Position numbers and translations under genes: made by a program | In this document: positions 33,295 through 41,847 of the stretch, piece after piece | Numbering within the stretch: position 1 is the first letter of the stretch | Layout of the letters: every line of letters begins with the position of its first letter | The notes under the pieces: model-generated | The model's database searches: none | Told to the model about the DNA's origin: nothing | Seen by the model: the letters and a program-made list of their open reading frames with translations, nothing else | DNA from: Thermasporomyces sp040195635 | GTDB lineage: Bacteria > Actinomycetota > Actinomycetes > Propionibacteriales > Actinopolymorphaceae | DNA length: 64,000 nt | Direction: 5' to 3' | NCBI RefSeq assembly: GCF_040195635.1 | Contig: NZ_JBEFTX010000002.1 | Span: 434,001-498,000, forward strand

Positions 33295-34443
33295 TCAGAG
33301 CCAGCCGTTGCGCTTGAAGTAGCGGTGCAACGTCACACAGATGACGAGCGTCACCAGCAGGACCGCCGGATAGCCGAACCGCGAATCTGCCCCTGGTAGG
33401 TGGGTGAAGTTCATGCCGTAGATCCCCGCGATCATCGTCGGCACCGCCAGGATCGCCACCCACGCCGAGATCTTCCGCATGTCCTCGTTCTCGGCGACCG
33501 TGAGTTGAGCAAGGCTCGCCTGCAGGATCGACGTCAACAACTCGTCGAAGGCGGCGACCTGCTCGCGGACCCGGGTGAGGTGGTCCTCGACGTCGCGGAA
33601 GTACTCCCTGATGTCCGGCGCCACCAACCGCAGCGGCCGCTCGGCAAGGTGGCGCAACGGAACGGTCAACGGTGCGACGGCCCGCTTGAGCTCGAGGACC
33701 TGCCGCTTGAGCTGGTAGACCCGGCCGACGTCACGGGCGCCACGCGCCGAGAAGACCGAGATCTCCAGCTCGTCGATGTCGTCCTGCAACCGGTCGACGG
33801 CTGCCAGGTAGTCGTCGACCACCCGGTCGGCCACGGCGTGGAGCACGGTGGACGGACCGTGCGCCAGGTGCTCGGGGTTGTCCTGGAGTTGGCGGCGTAC
33901 CTGGCCCAGGTCACTGTGTTCACCGTGGCGGACCGTCACCACGAACTCCGCACCGACGAACGCCATCACCTCACCGGTCTCCACCAGTTCGCCGGATGTG
34001 GCGACCTGGCCCTGTGGTGCGTAGCGCACGGTCTTGAACACCGCGAACAGGGAGTCGTCGTAGCGTTCGAGCTTCGGTCGCTGGTGCGCGGTCACCGCAT
34101 CCTCGACCGCCAGGGGATGCAGGTCGAACTCGTCGGCGAGGCCGGCCAGCTGGCTCTCGGTCGGCTCGAAGAGACCGATCCAGACGAAGCCGCCACCCTG
34201 CCGTGCCCGGCGTACCCCCTCGGCGTACGACGTGACGTCATCCTGCCGCTTGCCGTCGCGGTAGAACGCCCAGTCGACGATCGCCTGTTCGGGACTGGTC
34301 GTCGTCGCCCCCGCGTCAGCGGACGGCACGACGAGCCGGTCGGGCAGGGATCGGCGGCGGATCGCACGCATCATCGCGCGGGCGCGGCGCCCTGCGAGCA
34401 CGGCGTTTCGGGCGGGACGGACAGATGTGCTCGATGCTGCCAT
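33295..34443 (-). CDS. corA: CorA-type magnesium/cobalt transport protein
   Basis: 382 residues: a large N-terminal cytoplasmic domain (FVWIGLFEPTESQLAGLADE, HPLAVEDAVTAHQRPKLERY), a long stalk helix, and two C-terminal membrane helices. The first ends in the selectivity motif Y-G-M-N (343-345 is GMN) followed by FTHLPGADSRFGYP. This is the CorA family signature for Mg2+ uptake. The ATG at 34443 follows GAGGAGG. From memory it matches Rv1239c, the far end of the syntenic block. The long leader upstream may carry regulation. Confidence 0.95.
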   Translation of the reverse strand: MAASSTSVRPARNAVLAGRRARAMMRAIRRRSLPDRLVVPSADAGATTTSPEQAIVDWAFYRDGKRQDDVTSYAEGVRRARQGGGFVWIGLFEPTESQLAGLADEFDLHPLAVEDAVTAHQRPKLERYDDSLFAVFKTVRYAPQGQVATSGELVETGEVMAFVGAEFVVTVRHGEHSDLGQVRRQLQDNPEHLAHGPSTVLHAVADRVVDDYLAAVDRLQDDIDELEISVFSARGARDVGRVYQLKRQVLELKRAVAPLTVPLRHLAERPLRLVAPDIREYFRDVEDHLTRVREQVAAFDELLTSILQASLAQLTVAENEDMRKISAWVAILAVPTMIAGIYGMNFTHLPGADSRFGYPAVLLVTLVICVTLHRYFKRNGWL

Positions 34444-35046
34444 GGTCGACTGACCTCCTCGTCGGCGGAAACGGCAATGAAGGCGCCCACGATGTGAACG
34501 TGGGCGGCGGAGGTCCTCCGAGGCCGCTCTGGACCAGACGAGATCGAACCGGGCTCGTGTCGACGGTCAGCCTCGGGCGGATGTCAGGGCGTCGACCGCC
34601 TGCTAGCGCGCGAGCTCAGATCGGCGTCGGAGGACGCTGGTACTGCAGGGATAGGCAGGTTTCACCTGCGACCACCTCCTCGACGCCGGGCCCTCGCAAG
34701 GGCAAAGCCAGCCGCGACCTCGGCCTTGGCCGGAATGATCACGCATGGGTGATCATTCCCCACGACTGGTGGCGAATTCACCAAGCATCGTGGGGAATTG
34801 CCAACCTTGCCTGATGATTGACTTCGAGAGTCATAACAACCGGGCGATGTCGCGACAAGACGACGCGAACCGCGGCCAGTTTACCAGCGGCAAAACCGCC
34901 GATCTTGCGCATCGCCCGCAACAGGTGGGGCATCCTCGAAGGAGAACACTTCAGCTGCCGACGACGAACCGCGACTGGTCGATCTTGCGCGTACGGGCAA
35001 AGACGGCCCGCGGACCGGTGAGACCTTCGAGAGGAAGGTGTCCACG
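34444..35046. other. 603-bp divergent intergenic region with several strong hairpins
   Basis: Between corA (minus) and the plus-strand stress-protein gene. On the minus strand the corA leader can fold GCCCT-TGC-GAGGGC type, GCAGGT-GAA-ACCTGC, and CGCCCACG-7 nt-CGTGGGCG (34484-34506, perfect 8-bp stem) ending close to the corA RBS. Further out is the compound hairpin at 34732-34795. No open frame looks coding. The layout suits a structured leader, but I could not match it to the Mg2+ M-box or another named riboswitch. Confidence 0.5.
34732..34795. repeat. compound inverted repeat with TGATCA core
   Basis: GGAATGATCAC (34732-34742) pairs perfectly with GTGATCATTCC (34749-34759). Overlapping it, CCCCACGA (34758-34765) pairs with TCGTGGGG (34788-34795), enclosing TGGTG/CACCA. 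Two adjoining stems share bases, so alternative folds are possible. The TGATCA core links it to the other TGATCA elements. Confidence 0.65.
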
Positions 35047-35529
35047 ATGGCTGCTCCGCTTCCCGAGCCGCCCAGCGGCCTCAAGGTCGGGTCGTACCCC
35101 AATTACGCGGACGCGCAACGCGCGGTCGACTACCTGTCGGACAACAAGTTCCCGGTCGAGAACGTCACGATCGTGGGCAGCGACCTGCGGTTGGTCGAGC
35201 GAGTGACGGGCCGTCTCACTCAGGGCCGCGCCATCGCCGTCGGCGCCGGCGCCGGCGCGTGGTGGGGGCTCTTCGTCGGCATCCTGATAAGCCTGTTCGC
35301 CAGGACCGGGGGCAGCGCGCTCGCCCTGGTGATCACCGGAGTCGTGATCGGCGCGATCTTCGGCGTCATCTTCGGCTGGGTCGGCTACCGCGCGACGGGC
35401 GGCCACCGCGACTTCACCTCCCGTACGCAGGTGGTCGCGTCGACCTACGACCTCCTGTGCCAACCGCAGAAGGCGGAGGAAGCGCGCAACCTCCTCGCCA
35501 AGCTGGCCTTGCACACAGGCACCCTGTGA
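35047..35529 (+). CDS. general stress protein 17M-like (YflT domain) membrane protein
   Basis: 160 residues. The N-terminal domain (VGSYPNYADAQRAVDYLSDN, VENVTIVGSDLRLVERVTGR) is the general-stress-protein 17M/YflT fold. A Gly-rich double membrane segment follows (AWWGLFVGILISLFA, LVITGVVIGAIFGVIFGWVG), then a soluble end. The ATG at 35047 is preferred over a GTG three codons earlier because AGGAAGG lies 8-9 nt upstream. Such proteins are common and uncharacterised in actinobacteria. Confidence 0.85.
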   Translation: MAAPLPEPPSGLKVGSYPNYADAQRAVDYLSDNKFPVENVTIVGSDLRLVERVTGRLTQGRAIAVGAGAGAWWGLFVGILISLFARTGGSALALVITGVVIGAIFGVIFGWVGYRATGGHRDFTSRTQVVASTYDLLCQPQKAEEARNLLAKLALHTGTL

Positions 35530-35563
35530 CGAAGGAGCCAGCCGTACGCACTGCGAGCGCCGG

Positions 35564-36139
35564 ATGACCCGCGGCCAGCCCGACCTGTGGGTGGCCAGGC
35601 ATGGCGAGACCGAATGGAGTCGTACGCGCAAGCACACCAGCGTGACCGACCTGCCCCTCACCGCCGAAGGCGAACGCGCGGCGCGGGAGCTGCGGACCCG
35701 GTTGGCCGGTACGTCGTTCGACCTCGTCCTCACCAGTCCGCTCCTACGTGCCCGCGACACGGTCCAGCTGGCCGGCTTCGGGGACCGTGCTGAGGTCGAT
35801 GCCGACGCCCACGAGTGGAGGTACGGCGAGTACGAAGGCCTGACCACCGCGCAGATTCAGCGGGACAGCCCTGGCTGGACCATCTGGACCCATCCGGTGC
35901 CTGGTGGGGAGAAGGCGTTGGAGGTGGCCGAGCGGGTGGACCGGATCATCGACCGGGTACGCACGGAAGCCGGCGAGCGCGCCCTGCTCTTCGCGCACGG
36001 CCACCTCCTGCGGGTCTTGGGAGCCCGCTGGATCGGTCAGCCCGCTGAGGCCGGCGCCCACCTGGTCCTCGACACCACGACTGTGAGCGTGCTCGGCTGG
36101 GAACGCGACACTCCCGCCATCCTGAGCTGGAACGCCTGA
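35564..36139 (+). CDS. histidine phosphatase family protein (phosphoglycerate mutase-like)
   Basis: 191 residues. The catalytic RHG motif is LWVARHGETEWS, with LPLTAEGERAARELRTRL, LTSPLLRARDTVQLAG, EWRYGEYEGLT and the second His in LLFAHGHLLRVLGARW. These are cytoplasmic phosphohydrolases acting through a phospho-His; the substrate is not predictable. Convergent with the WYL regulator, 17 bp apart. Confidence 0.93.
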   Translation: MTRGQPDLWVARHGETEWSRTRKHTSVTDLPLTAEGERAARELRTRLAGTSFDLVLTSPLLRARDTVQLAGFGDRAEVDADAHEWRYGEYEGLTTAQIQRDSPGWTIWTHPVPGGEKALEVAERVDRIIDRVRTEAGERALLFAHGHLLRVLGARWIGQPAEAGAHLVLDTTTVSVLGWERDTPAILSWNA

Positions 36140-36156
36140 CCCGCCGCATGCCGGAC

Positions 36157-37098
36157 CTACGTGTTGGCGGCGACGAATGCCTGTGCCATCGCGACCGCGT
36201 CCGTGCGTAGCGCGGCTGGTTCGACGACGATGACGTCATTGCCGAGGGTACGGATCACGTCGAGGGCGTTGTCGGGATCTTCCACCACCAGTTCGACGTC
36301 GGACCAGCCCTCGGTGTCGGGCTCGGCGATGGTGCGGGACCGGGCCTGCACCCACTGGGCCCGAAGGAGTGCGTTGCCGCGGAGGCGGAGCTTCACCGCC
36401 ATGCGGCCGAACGTCTCGGCGTACGCCGCCACCGCGTCCTGCCAGTGCCGCACAAGGTCGAAGTCGGCAGGACGGACGAAGCACTTCTCGGTCACGCTGA
36501 GACTGTGCAGGCGGGACACGCGGTAGGTCCGGATGGCGGTGCCGCGGAGGGCCAGCAGATACCAGGGGGTGCCCTTGCAGACCAGGCCGAGTGGCGCCAG
36601 TTCGATGGCCGATGTGGTCGTGCCGTAACGCACGAGGATCAGCCGGTCGGCCCAGATCGCCTGGTGCAGTTCGGGAAGCAGCGGTTCGGCCAGCGCCTCC
36701 TGTCCCCAGGGCACCAGGTCGACATGAACCCGCTGCCGTGCGTGCTCGGCACGTTCCCGAGCGGTCTGCGGGATCGCCGCGAGCAGCTTGCGTTGGGTCG
36801 CGGTCGCGACCTCGCTGAGGCCCAGTGCGGCCGCCGCGGCCGGCACGCCGGTGAGGAACAGCGACTCGGCCTCGTCGGCCGTGAGCCCGGTCAGCCGGGT
36901 GCGGTAGCCGTCGAGAAGGCGGTAGCCGCCGTCGTTGCCGGGCTCGCCGACCAGGGGGATACCGGCGGCGTTCAACGACTCGACGTCGCGGTAGATCGTA
37001 CGTACGGACACTTCGAGGGTTTTCGCCAGCTCCTCCGCTGTCATCCGGCCCCTGGCCTGGAGCAGCAGGACGACGGAGATCAGTCGGCTTGCCCGCAC
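36157..37098 (-). CDS. HTH/WYL-domain transcriptional regulator (YafY type)
   Basis: 313 residues from a GTG at 37098. The N-terminal winged helix is SRLISVVLLLQARGRMTAEE, LEVSVRTIYRDVESLNAAGI. The WYL domain shows AIELAPLGLVCKGTPWYLLA and a C-terminal WCX-like part ends the protein. The frame opens further upstream but homology starts here. WYL proteins bind nucleic acid or nucleotide ligands and often govern DNA damage or defence genes. The neighbouring genes do not suggest a target. Confidence 0.9.
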   Translation of the reverse strand: MRASRLISVVLLLQARGRMTAEELAKTLEVSVRTIYRDVESLNAAGIPLVGEPGNDGGYRLLDGYRTRLTGLTADEAESLFLTGVPAAAAALGLSEVATATQRKLLAAIPQTARERAEHARQRVHVDLVPWGQEALAEPLLPELHQAIWADRLILVRYGTTTSAIELAPLGLVCKGTPWYLLALRGTAIRTYRVSRLHSLSVTEKCFVRPADFDLVRHWQDAVAAYAETFGRMAVKLRLRGNALLRAQWVQARSRTIAEPDTEGWSDVELVVEDPDNALDVIRTLGNDVIVVEPAALRTDAVAMAQAFVAANT

Positions 37099-37190
37099 GC
37101 GCCCCAGTGTGCAGTACGCCACGGACGCTCTGAACCTCCGCCGGCCCACCACCCGGGTGGTCCGGGGGAGGTGCACGCTCGCGGCAACCG

Positions 37191-38078
37191 TCAGAAGTTC
37201 CAGGCGAGGAACTCGAACTGCTCAGGCACCATCCGCCGCCAGTAGCCGGCCGTGTGCGCCCCCGGCTGGAACCCGCCCGCCGGCCGCGTCGGCAGGCCGT
37301 CGACGAACGCCTGCGTCGCGTCGACGAACGGATCGTCGCGCCCGCAGTCGACCCGGATCCGGATGTCCTCGAACGCCGACGGGTCGGCGAAGACGTCATG
37401 GGCCCGGAAGTCGGTCTCGCCGTCGAACGCACCTTCGGGCACCTCGGCGTAGTCCTGCCACAACGCCGGACTCGACACCACGACAGTCGCGATCCGGTCG
37501 GGGTGCCGCTCGGCCAGGAGCAGGGCACCGTAGCCGCCCATCGACCAGCCGATCAGGCCGATGCGTTCGGTACGCAGGCCGCGAGCGGCAAGCTGGGGGA
37601 GGAGTTCGGTGAGGATCATCGCCTGCGAATCGCGGCCGTCGCGGCGGCGATGCCAGAAGCTGTCCGGTCCGCCGTCGACCGAGACGACGACGAAGGGCGT
37701 GGGCCACGCGGCGACCGCGGCCGCGAGGTACCGGTCGAGGCCGAGTTCGTCGAACGCGAACCGGTGGTCACCACCCCGGCCGTGCAGGGCGAGGACGACG
37801 GGGAGCCGGGCGTCGGTGGGTACGCCGGGAGGGTACGCAATCGACCATCGCACCAGGTCGCCCTTGCACGCGCGGGAGGCGTACTCCTTGTCGACCCGGG
37901 GACCTGGTCTGACATGGGGGATGACGCCGTCCTCGCCGGTGAGTCCCAGCGCGGTGTGGAGGTAGACGCGGCCGGGGAGCATGCGGGCCTCGACGAGGCC
38001 GACACCGGCGGTGCCGGCCGCGAGGAACCCCGCGCCGGCGGTGAGGAACGAGCGGCGACTCGAAAGCATGCGGGCCAT
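37191..38078 (-). CDS. exported alpha/beta-hydrolase (putative esterase family), Tat signal
   Basis: 295 residues from the ATG at 38078. A Tat signal is visible: SSRRSFLTAGAGFLAAGTAG. The hydrolase domain has VVLALHGRGGDHRFAFDELG (oxyanion region), the nucleophile elbow GWSMGGYGALLLAE, and a C-terminal His region in GAHTAGYWRRMVPEQFEFL. The fold resembles esterase D and mycolyltransferase-like enzymes. It is expected outside the cytoplasm; substrate unknown. A start three codons later is equally possible. Confidence 0.88.
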   Translation of the reverse strand: MARMLSSRRSFLTAGAGFLAAGTAGVGLVEARMLPGRVYLHTALGLTGEDGVIPHVRPGPRVDKEYASRACKGDLVRWSIAYPPGVPTDARLPVVLALHGRGGDHRFAFDELGLDRYLAAAVAAWPTPFVVVSVDGGPDSFWHRRRDGRDSQAMILTELLPQLAARGLRTERIGLIGWSMGGYGALLLAERHPDRIATVVVSSPALWQDYAEVPEGAFDGETDFRAHDVFADPSAFEDIRIRVDCGRDDPFVDATQAFVDGLPTRPAGGFQPGAHTAGYWRRMVPEQFEFLAWNF

Positions 38079-38196
38079 CGTGGCATGCGTACCGTGCCGG
38101 CGATCAAGGCCTGTGAGGACCGGATCTGTACGTGATCTGTACACCTCGCGGCGTCCACCCTTGACCTGCGCCGTCTCAGGGAGGAACGTCGTACGC

Positions 38197-38832
38197 ATGA
38201 AGGGCGATCCAGTTTGCCCGAGATGTCAAGGATCCTTGCGTGCCCCGTCGCCGTGGGACACGAACTGGAACTGCGGGGCGCACGGACCGGTACCCCCGTT
38301 GCGTCCGTTCAGTCAACCCTCGGCGGCTTTCGTACGCTGGTTGGCCTCGCGGTCGCGGCTCCCGATCTGGTTGCCGTGGCCGATTCCCCACGGATGGGTC
38401 ATCACCGGCGTCGGCCACGCCGGCAGCGAGGTCGAAGGCGTCCGCGCCACGGTCGTCGCATGCAGCGGGCCGAACCCACTCGGCGGGCCCGGGGAGCTGC
38501 TGCTGGTGGCCGAGGAGATGGGCATCGGGTTGGGCGCGAGCTATGCCGGACTGTCGGGTGCGGACCCGGGCGACGCGTTCGGTGACGGCGCTCCGCAGGC
38601 GAAGGTCCAGGCCGGTGGCCGGCCGACGCCGCTGTGGTTCGTCCGCGGGCCTGCTGATCGCGCTGTCTACGCGGGTGAGGCGGAGGGCTTCTGGTTGTGG
38701 CTGGTCTTCCACCCCGAGACCGCCGGGGCGCTACTGCTCGAACCGTTCAGCCTCGCGGACATGGGCACCTTGGGGCGCGAGGTCGATCTGCTTCCTTACG
38801 GCGCCCTGACGCCTCGCCTCGGCGGCTCCTGA
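38197..38832 (+). CDS. DUF6758-type zinc-ribbon protein
   Basis: 211 residues starting ATG at 38197 with GGGAGGAAC upstream. The N-terminus is a zinc ribbon (CPRCQGSLRAPSPWDTNWNC, then GAHGPVPPL). The remainder has PHGWVITGVGHAGSEVEGVR, VVACSGPNPLGGPGELLLVA, LWFVRGPADRAVYAGEAEGF and LLLEPFSLADMG, matching the actinobacterial DUF6758 family. Function unknown. It precedes the PHP gene on the same strand, as is usual for this family. Confidence 0.85.
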   Translation: MKGDPVCPRCQGSLRAPSPWDTNWNCGAHGPVPPLRPFSQPSAAFVRWLASRSRLPIWLPWPIPHGWVITGVGHAGSEVEGVRATVVACSGPNPLGGPGELLLVAEEMGIGLGASYAGLSGADPGDAFGDGAPQAKVQAGGRPTPLWFVRGPADRAVYAGEAEGFWLWLVFHPETAGALLLEPFSLADMGTLGREVDLLPYGALTPRLGGS

Positions 38833-38894
38833 ATCCCTGGGTGGGTACGCCCTAAGGTGTGCCAGATTGTTCGCACGCCTCTCGGGAGCCCTCG

Positions 38895-39773
38895 GTGCGC
38901 ATCGACCTGCACACGCACTCACGCTGCTCGGACGGTACCGATTCGCCGGGCGTCCTCGTCGACCACGCGGCGGCGGCCGGGATCGATGTCCTGGCGCTGA
39001 CCGATCACGACACGTTCGCCGGGTGGGACGAGGCGCGCGCGGAGGCCGAGCGCCGCCGGATCGGGCTCGTGGTGGGCGCCGAGGTGTCGTGCCGCCTGGC
39101 CGCTACGAGTGTGCACATGCTGGCCTACCTACCCGATCCGGGCGAGCCGGAGCTGCAGGCCATGCTGGAACGCGTGCGCGAAGGGCGCAACGCCCGGGTT
39201 CCGCTGATCCTCGAACGCCTGCGTGCCGTGGGGGTCGTACTCGACGTCGCCGACGTGGCCGCCCAGTCGCGGGAGGCGACGTCGCTCGGACGGCCACACG
39301 TGGCCGACGCGTTGGTGGCGGCTGGTCATGTCGCGAACCGGCGGGAGGCGTTCGACCGCTGGCTGAGCGAGGGAAAGCCGGCGTACATCACGAGGTACGC
39401 ACCGGAACCGGCCGAAGTGGTCACCCTGATCATCGCGGCCGGCGGAGCACCCGTGCTGGCGCATCCGCGCGGGCGGGCCAGCCGCAAGGTGCTGAGCGAC
39501 GATGTGATCGCCTCCCTCGCCGACGCGGGCCTGGCCGGTGTCGAGGTGGACCATCACGACCACGACGACGCCGTACGCAGGGCCTTGCGCGGGCTCGCAG
39601 GCGACCTCGACCTCGTGGTCACCGGGTCCAGCGACCATCACGGGACCGGCAAGGACGGCCACGAACTGGGCAGCTGCACCACCAGTGAAGGTGAGTTCCT
39701 GCGCCTGCTCGACCGCGCGCGGGTCAACGCCGAGCGGTCGGGACGGGTGGTACCGCAGCCCTACCTGCCGTGA
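38895..39773 (+). CDS. PHP-domain metal-dependent phosphoesterase
   Basis: 292 residues from a GTG at 38895 with GGGAG 7 nt upstream; the next residues are already RIDLHTHSRCSDGT, so an earlier start is unlikely. PHP metal ligands are seen in DLHTHS, LALTDHDTFAGWDEA, GAEVSC, HMLAYLPD, PVLAHPRGR and VTGSSDHHG. It resembles YciV/TrpH-type 3',5'-nucleotide phosphatases and 5'-3' exonucleases. The cofactor is normally a Mn/Fe cluster. Confidence 0.92.
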   Translation: MRIDLHTHSRCSDGTDSPGVLVDHAAAAGIDVLALTDHDTFAGWDEARAEAERRRIGLVVGAEVSCRLAATSVHMLAYLPDPGEPELQAMLERVREGRNARVPLILERLRAVGVVLDVADVAAQSREATSLGRPHVADALVAAGHVANRREAFDRWLSEGKPAYITRYAPEPAEVVTLIIAAGGAPVLAHPRGRASRKVLSDDVIASLADAGLAGVEVDHHDHDDAVRRALRGLAGDLDLVVTGSSDHHGTGKDGHELGSCTTSEGEFLRLLDRARVNAERSGRVVPQPYLP

Positions 39774-39862
39774 CGTCCCTCTCCGTTCCACCTGTCACCG
39801 CCCTTGTCGCGTGGGTCGCTGTGCGAGGGGGCGAGGGCGGGTTGTGGGTGGTCGTTGGCAGG

Positions 39863-40855
39863 ATGGCCTGCATGGGGGCACGACAACAGCAGTTGGGCTT
39901 CGAGGCCATGCCGCGCCGGCTCTTCCGAGCGACGCCGACCAGGCTGCTCGGTTGGCTGGACTGTCCGCGGCGTTACCGCTTCACCTACCTGGAGCGACCC
40001 ACCCCGCCGAAGGGTCCGCCGTGGGCGCACAACAGCGTGGGTGCGAGCGTCCACACCGCGTTGGCCTCCTGGTGGCGGCTGCCGGTGCATGGGCGTACCC
40101 CCGATGCAGCGGGCAAGATCCTGCAACGGGTCTGGATCGACGAGGGCTTCCGAGACTCGGCTCAGAGCGACCGTTGGTGCGACTACGCCCGCCGGATGGT
40201 GGAGCACTATGTCACCGGCCTCGACCCCTGCGACGAGCCGATCGGGGTCGAACGCACGGTTGCCGTGACCACGCCGTCGCTGGCGCTGTCCGGCCGGATC
40301 GACCGCGTGGACGCCCGCCCGGTGAGCAAACCCGGCGACCAACGCGACACTCCCGGGGACCAACGCGACGCTGCCGACGAACAAGGCGACACTCCCGGCG
40401 ACCAAGGCGACCCTGCCGGCGAACCGCCCGGCGATCCCGGAGAGGTCGAGCTCGTCGTCGTCGACTACAAGACCGGTCGCCGCAGCCTCACTACGGCCGA
40501 CGCGCGGAGTTCACTCGCGCTCGCCGTCTACGCCGCCGCGACTGCACGCACCCTCCACCGCCGCTGCCGGCGCGTCGAGCTGCATCATCTTCCGACCGGC
40601 ACTGTCGTGTGGTGGGAGCACAGCGCCGAGTCGCTCACCCGCCACATCGCTCGGGCCGACGGGATCGGGGCCGAAGCGGCCGAAGCCGAAGCCGCTTACG
40701 CACAAGGGCTTTCGCCGGCTGAGTGTGAGCGAACCTTTCCGCCGATGCCAGGGCCGCAGTGCGCATGGTGCGACTTCTCGGCCCACTGTCCCGAGGGACG
40801 TTCGGCATACCCGAGCAACCGGCCGTGGGACGGTCTCGACACGGCTGTGGGCTGA
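39863..40855 (+). CDS. RecB-family PD-(D/E)XK exonuclease with Fe-S cluster motif
   Basis: 330 residues. The front RATPTRLLGWLDCPRRYRFT holds the first Cys of an AddB-type 4Fe-4S staple; the other three are in CAWCDFSAHC near the end. The nuclease core shows VGASVHTALASWW, SGRIDRVD and VVVDYKTGRRSL (D...D-x-K). A low-complexity insert (residues about 155-195) of Gly-Asp-Gln/Pro repeats interrupts the core between the two acidic motifs. Start uncertain: ATG at 39863 or 39872. Confidence 0.9.
   Translation: MACMGARQQQLGFEAMPRRLFRATPTRLLGWLDCPRRYRFTYLERPTPPKGPPWAHNSVGASVHTALASWWRLPVHGRTPDAAGKILQRVWIDEGFRDSAQSDRWCDYARRMVEHYVTGLDPCDEPIGVERTVAVTTPSLALSGRIDRVDARPVSKPGDQRDTPGDQRDAADEQGDTPGDQGDPAGEPPGDPGEVELVVVDYKTGRRSLTTADARSSLALAVYAAATARTLHRRCRRVELHHLPTGTVVWWEHSAESLTRHIARADGIGAEAAEAEAAYAQGLSPAECERTFPPMPGPQCAWCDFSAHCPEGRSAYPSNRPWDGLDTAVG
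40320..40440. repeat. in-frame low-complexity repeats in the RecB-type gene
   Basis: Variants of GGCGACCAACGCGACACTCCC are repeated about five times and encode Pro-Gly-Asp-Gln-Arg/Gly-Asp. They fall in a loop between the two active-site segments. Confidence 0.7.
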
Positions 40856-40907
40856 CGGGGTCGGCAACGGCTCGCCGGGTAGGGATTTGCCGCTTACGGT
40901 AGGAACC

Positions 40908-41162
40908 ATGGATCTGCTTCGCCTGCTGGCAGAGCCGCGCAAGCTGCTCGGTGGGCTGACCATCGCGTTCACGGCGCTCGCCATGCTCTGGGTGTTCGGT
41001 CAATACGACGGACGCCTGCCGGCGGCGACCGCGTTGCTGATACCCATCGTGGTGCTGAGCGTCCTCGCGTGGCAGAAGGACCGTGCACTGCGGGGATGGC
41101 TCTATCTGCTGGCTGCGTGGGCGTGCGGCTTCATCGCCTACGGCGCGCTGTATCCAGGTTGA
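40908..41162 (+). CDS. small membrane protein of unknown function
   Basis: 84 residues with three hydrophobic helices (GGLTIAFTALAMLWVFGQ, AATALLIPIVVLSVLAW, GWLYLLAAWACGFIAYGALY). GTAGGAACC precedes the ATG. No family recognised. Its 3' end overlaps the convergent WYL regulator by 32 bp. Confidence 0.7.
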   Translation: MDLLRLLAEPRKLLGGLTIAFTALAMLWVFGQYDGRLPAATALLIPIVVLSVLAWQKDRALRGWLYLLAAWACGFIAYGALYPG

Positions 41163-41847
41163 TGACCACGCCGACGGGACCCGCGTCTGGCGGTGGAGCG
41201 CCAATCGCGGGCAGATCCCGGCCGACGACCGGATCCGGAGTCAGGTGCGCGGAGCGGACCCGATCCAGTCGGAACCACCGCACGGCGTCGCGACGCAGGC
41301 ACCATCCGACGAGGTACCAGTGGTCACCGGTGTGCGTCAGCTCCAGGGGTTCGACGCGGCGCCGGGTCGACTCGCCCTTCGCGTCGACGTAGTCCAGGAC
41401 CACGACGCGCTGCTGGCGCAGAGCCTCGTCGATGACACGTGGTGCGGGTGCGGACTCGGTGGCGGGGCGCTGCGTACGGCCGAGTAGTTTCACCACCTCG
41501 TGGCGCGACTCCATGTCCAACACGGCGGCGATTTTCTTGAGTGCGGCGGCACCGTCGGGGGCGATCAGGGCTTCGGAGTTGGCCGCGAGCGCCGCAGCAA
41601 CCGCCATCGCCTGTGCATGAGTGAATTTCACCGGAGGCAACGTGTCCTCGGCCTCGAGGACGTAACCACCGCTGGGCCCGTTTCGTGCCCTGATCGGAGT
41701 GCCTGCCTGCTGGATGGCGGTGACGTCGCGCTTGATGGTGCTGACGCTCACCGCGAACCGCTCGGCGAGATGCTGCGAACTGCACCCTCTCGGCCCGGCG
41801 CGGCGCAGTTCCTCGGTCAGGGCGTGGAGACGATCTGTCCGGTTCAC
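41131..41847 (-). CDS. HTH/WYL-domain transcriptional regulator
   Basis: 238 residues from a GTG at 41847. The DeoR-like HTH is RTDRLHALTEELRRAGPRGC, HLAERFAVSVSTIKRDVTAI, followed by GGYVLEAEDTLPPVKFT. The WYL core is VVLDYVDAKGESTRRRVEPL and HTGDHWYLVGWCLRRDAVRW. The 417 bp upstream (41848-42264) up to the L,D-transpeptidase gene contain no gene I can support; both promoters should lie there. Confidence 0.9.
   Translation of the reverse strand: MNRTDRLHALTEELRRAGPRGCSSQHLAERFAVSVSTIKRDVTAIQQAGTPIRARNGPSGGYVLEAEDTLPPVKFTHAQAMAVAAALAANSEALIAPDGAAALKKIAAVLDMESRHEVVKLLGRTQRPATESAPAPRVIDEALRQQRVVVLDYVDAKGESTRRRVEPLELTHTGDHWYLVGWCLRRDAVRWFRLDRVRSAHLTPDPVVGRDLPAIGAPPPDAGPVGVVINLDTARRRR

Noticed and set aside
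34530..34560. tRNA T-arm-like text GGTTCGATC on the minus strand
   Set aside because: The loop is too long for a T-arm and no anticodon or acceptor stem can be formed around it.
34444..34731. M-box magnesium riboswitch upstream of corA
   Set aside because: Hairpins exist but the conserved M-box blocks could not be located, so only a structured leader is reported.
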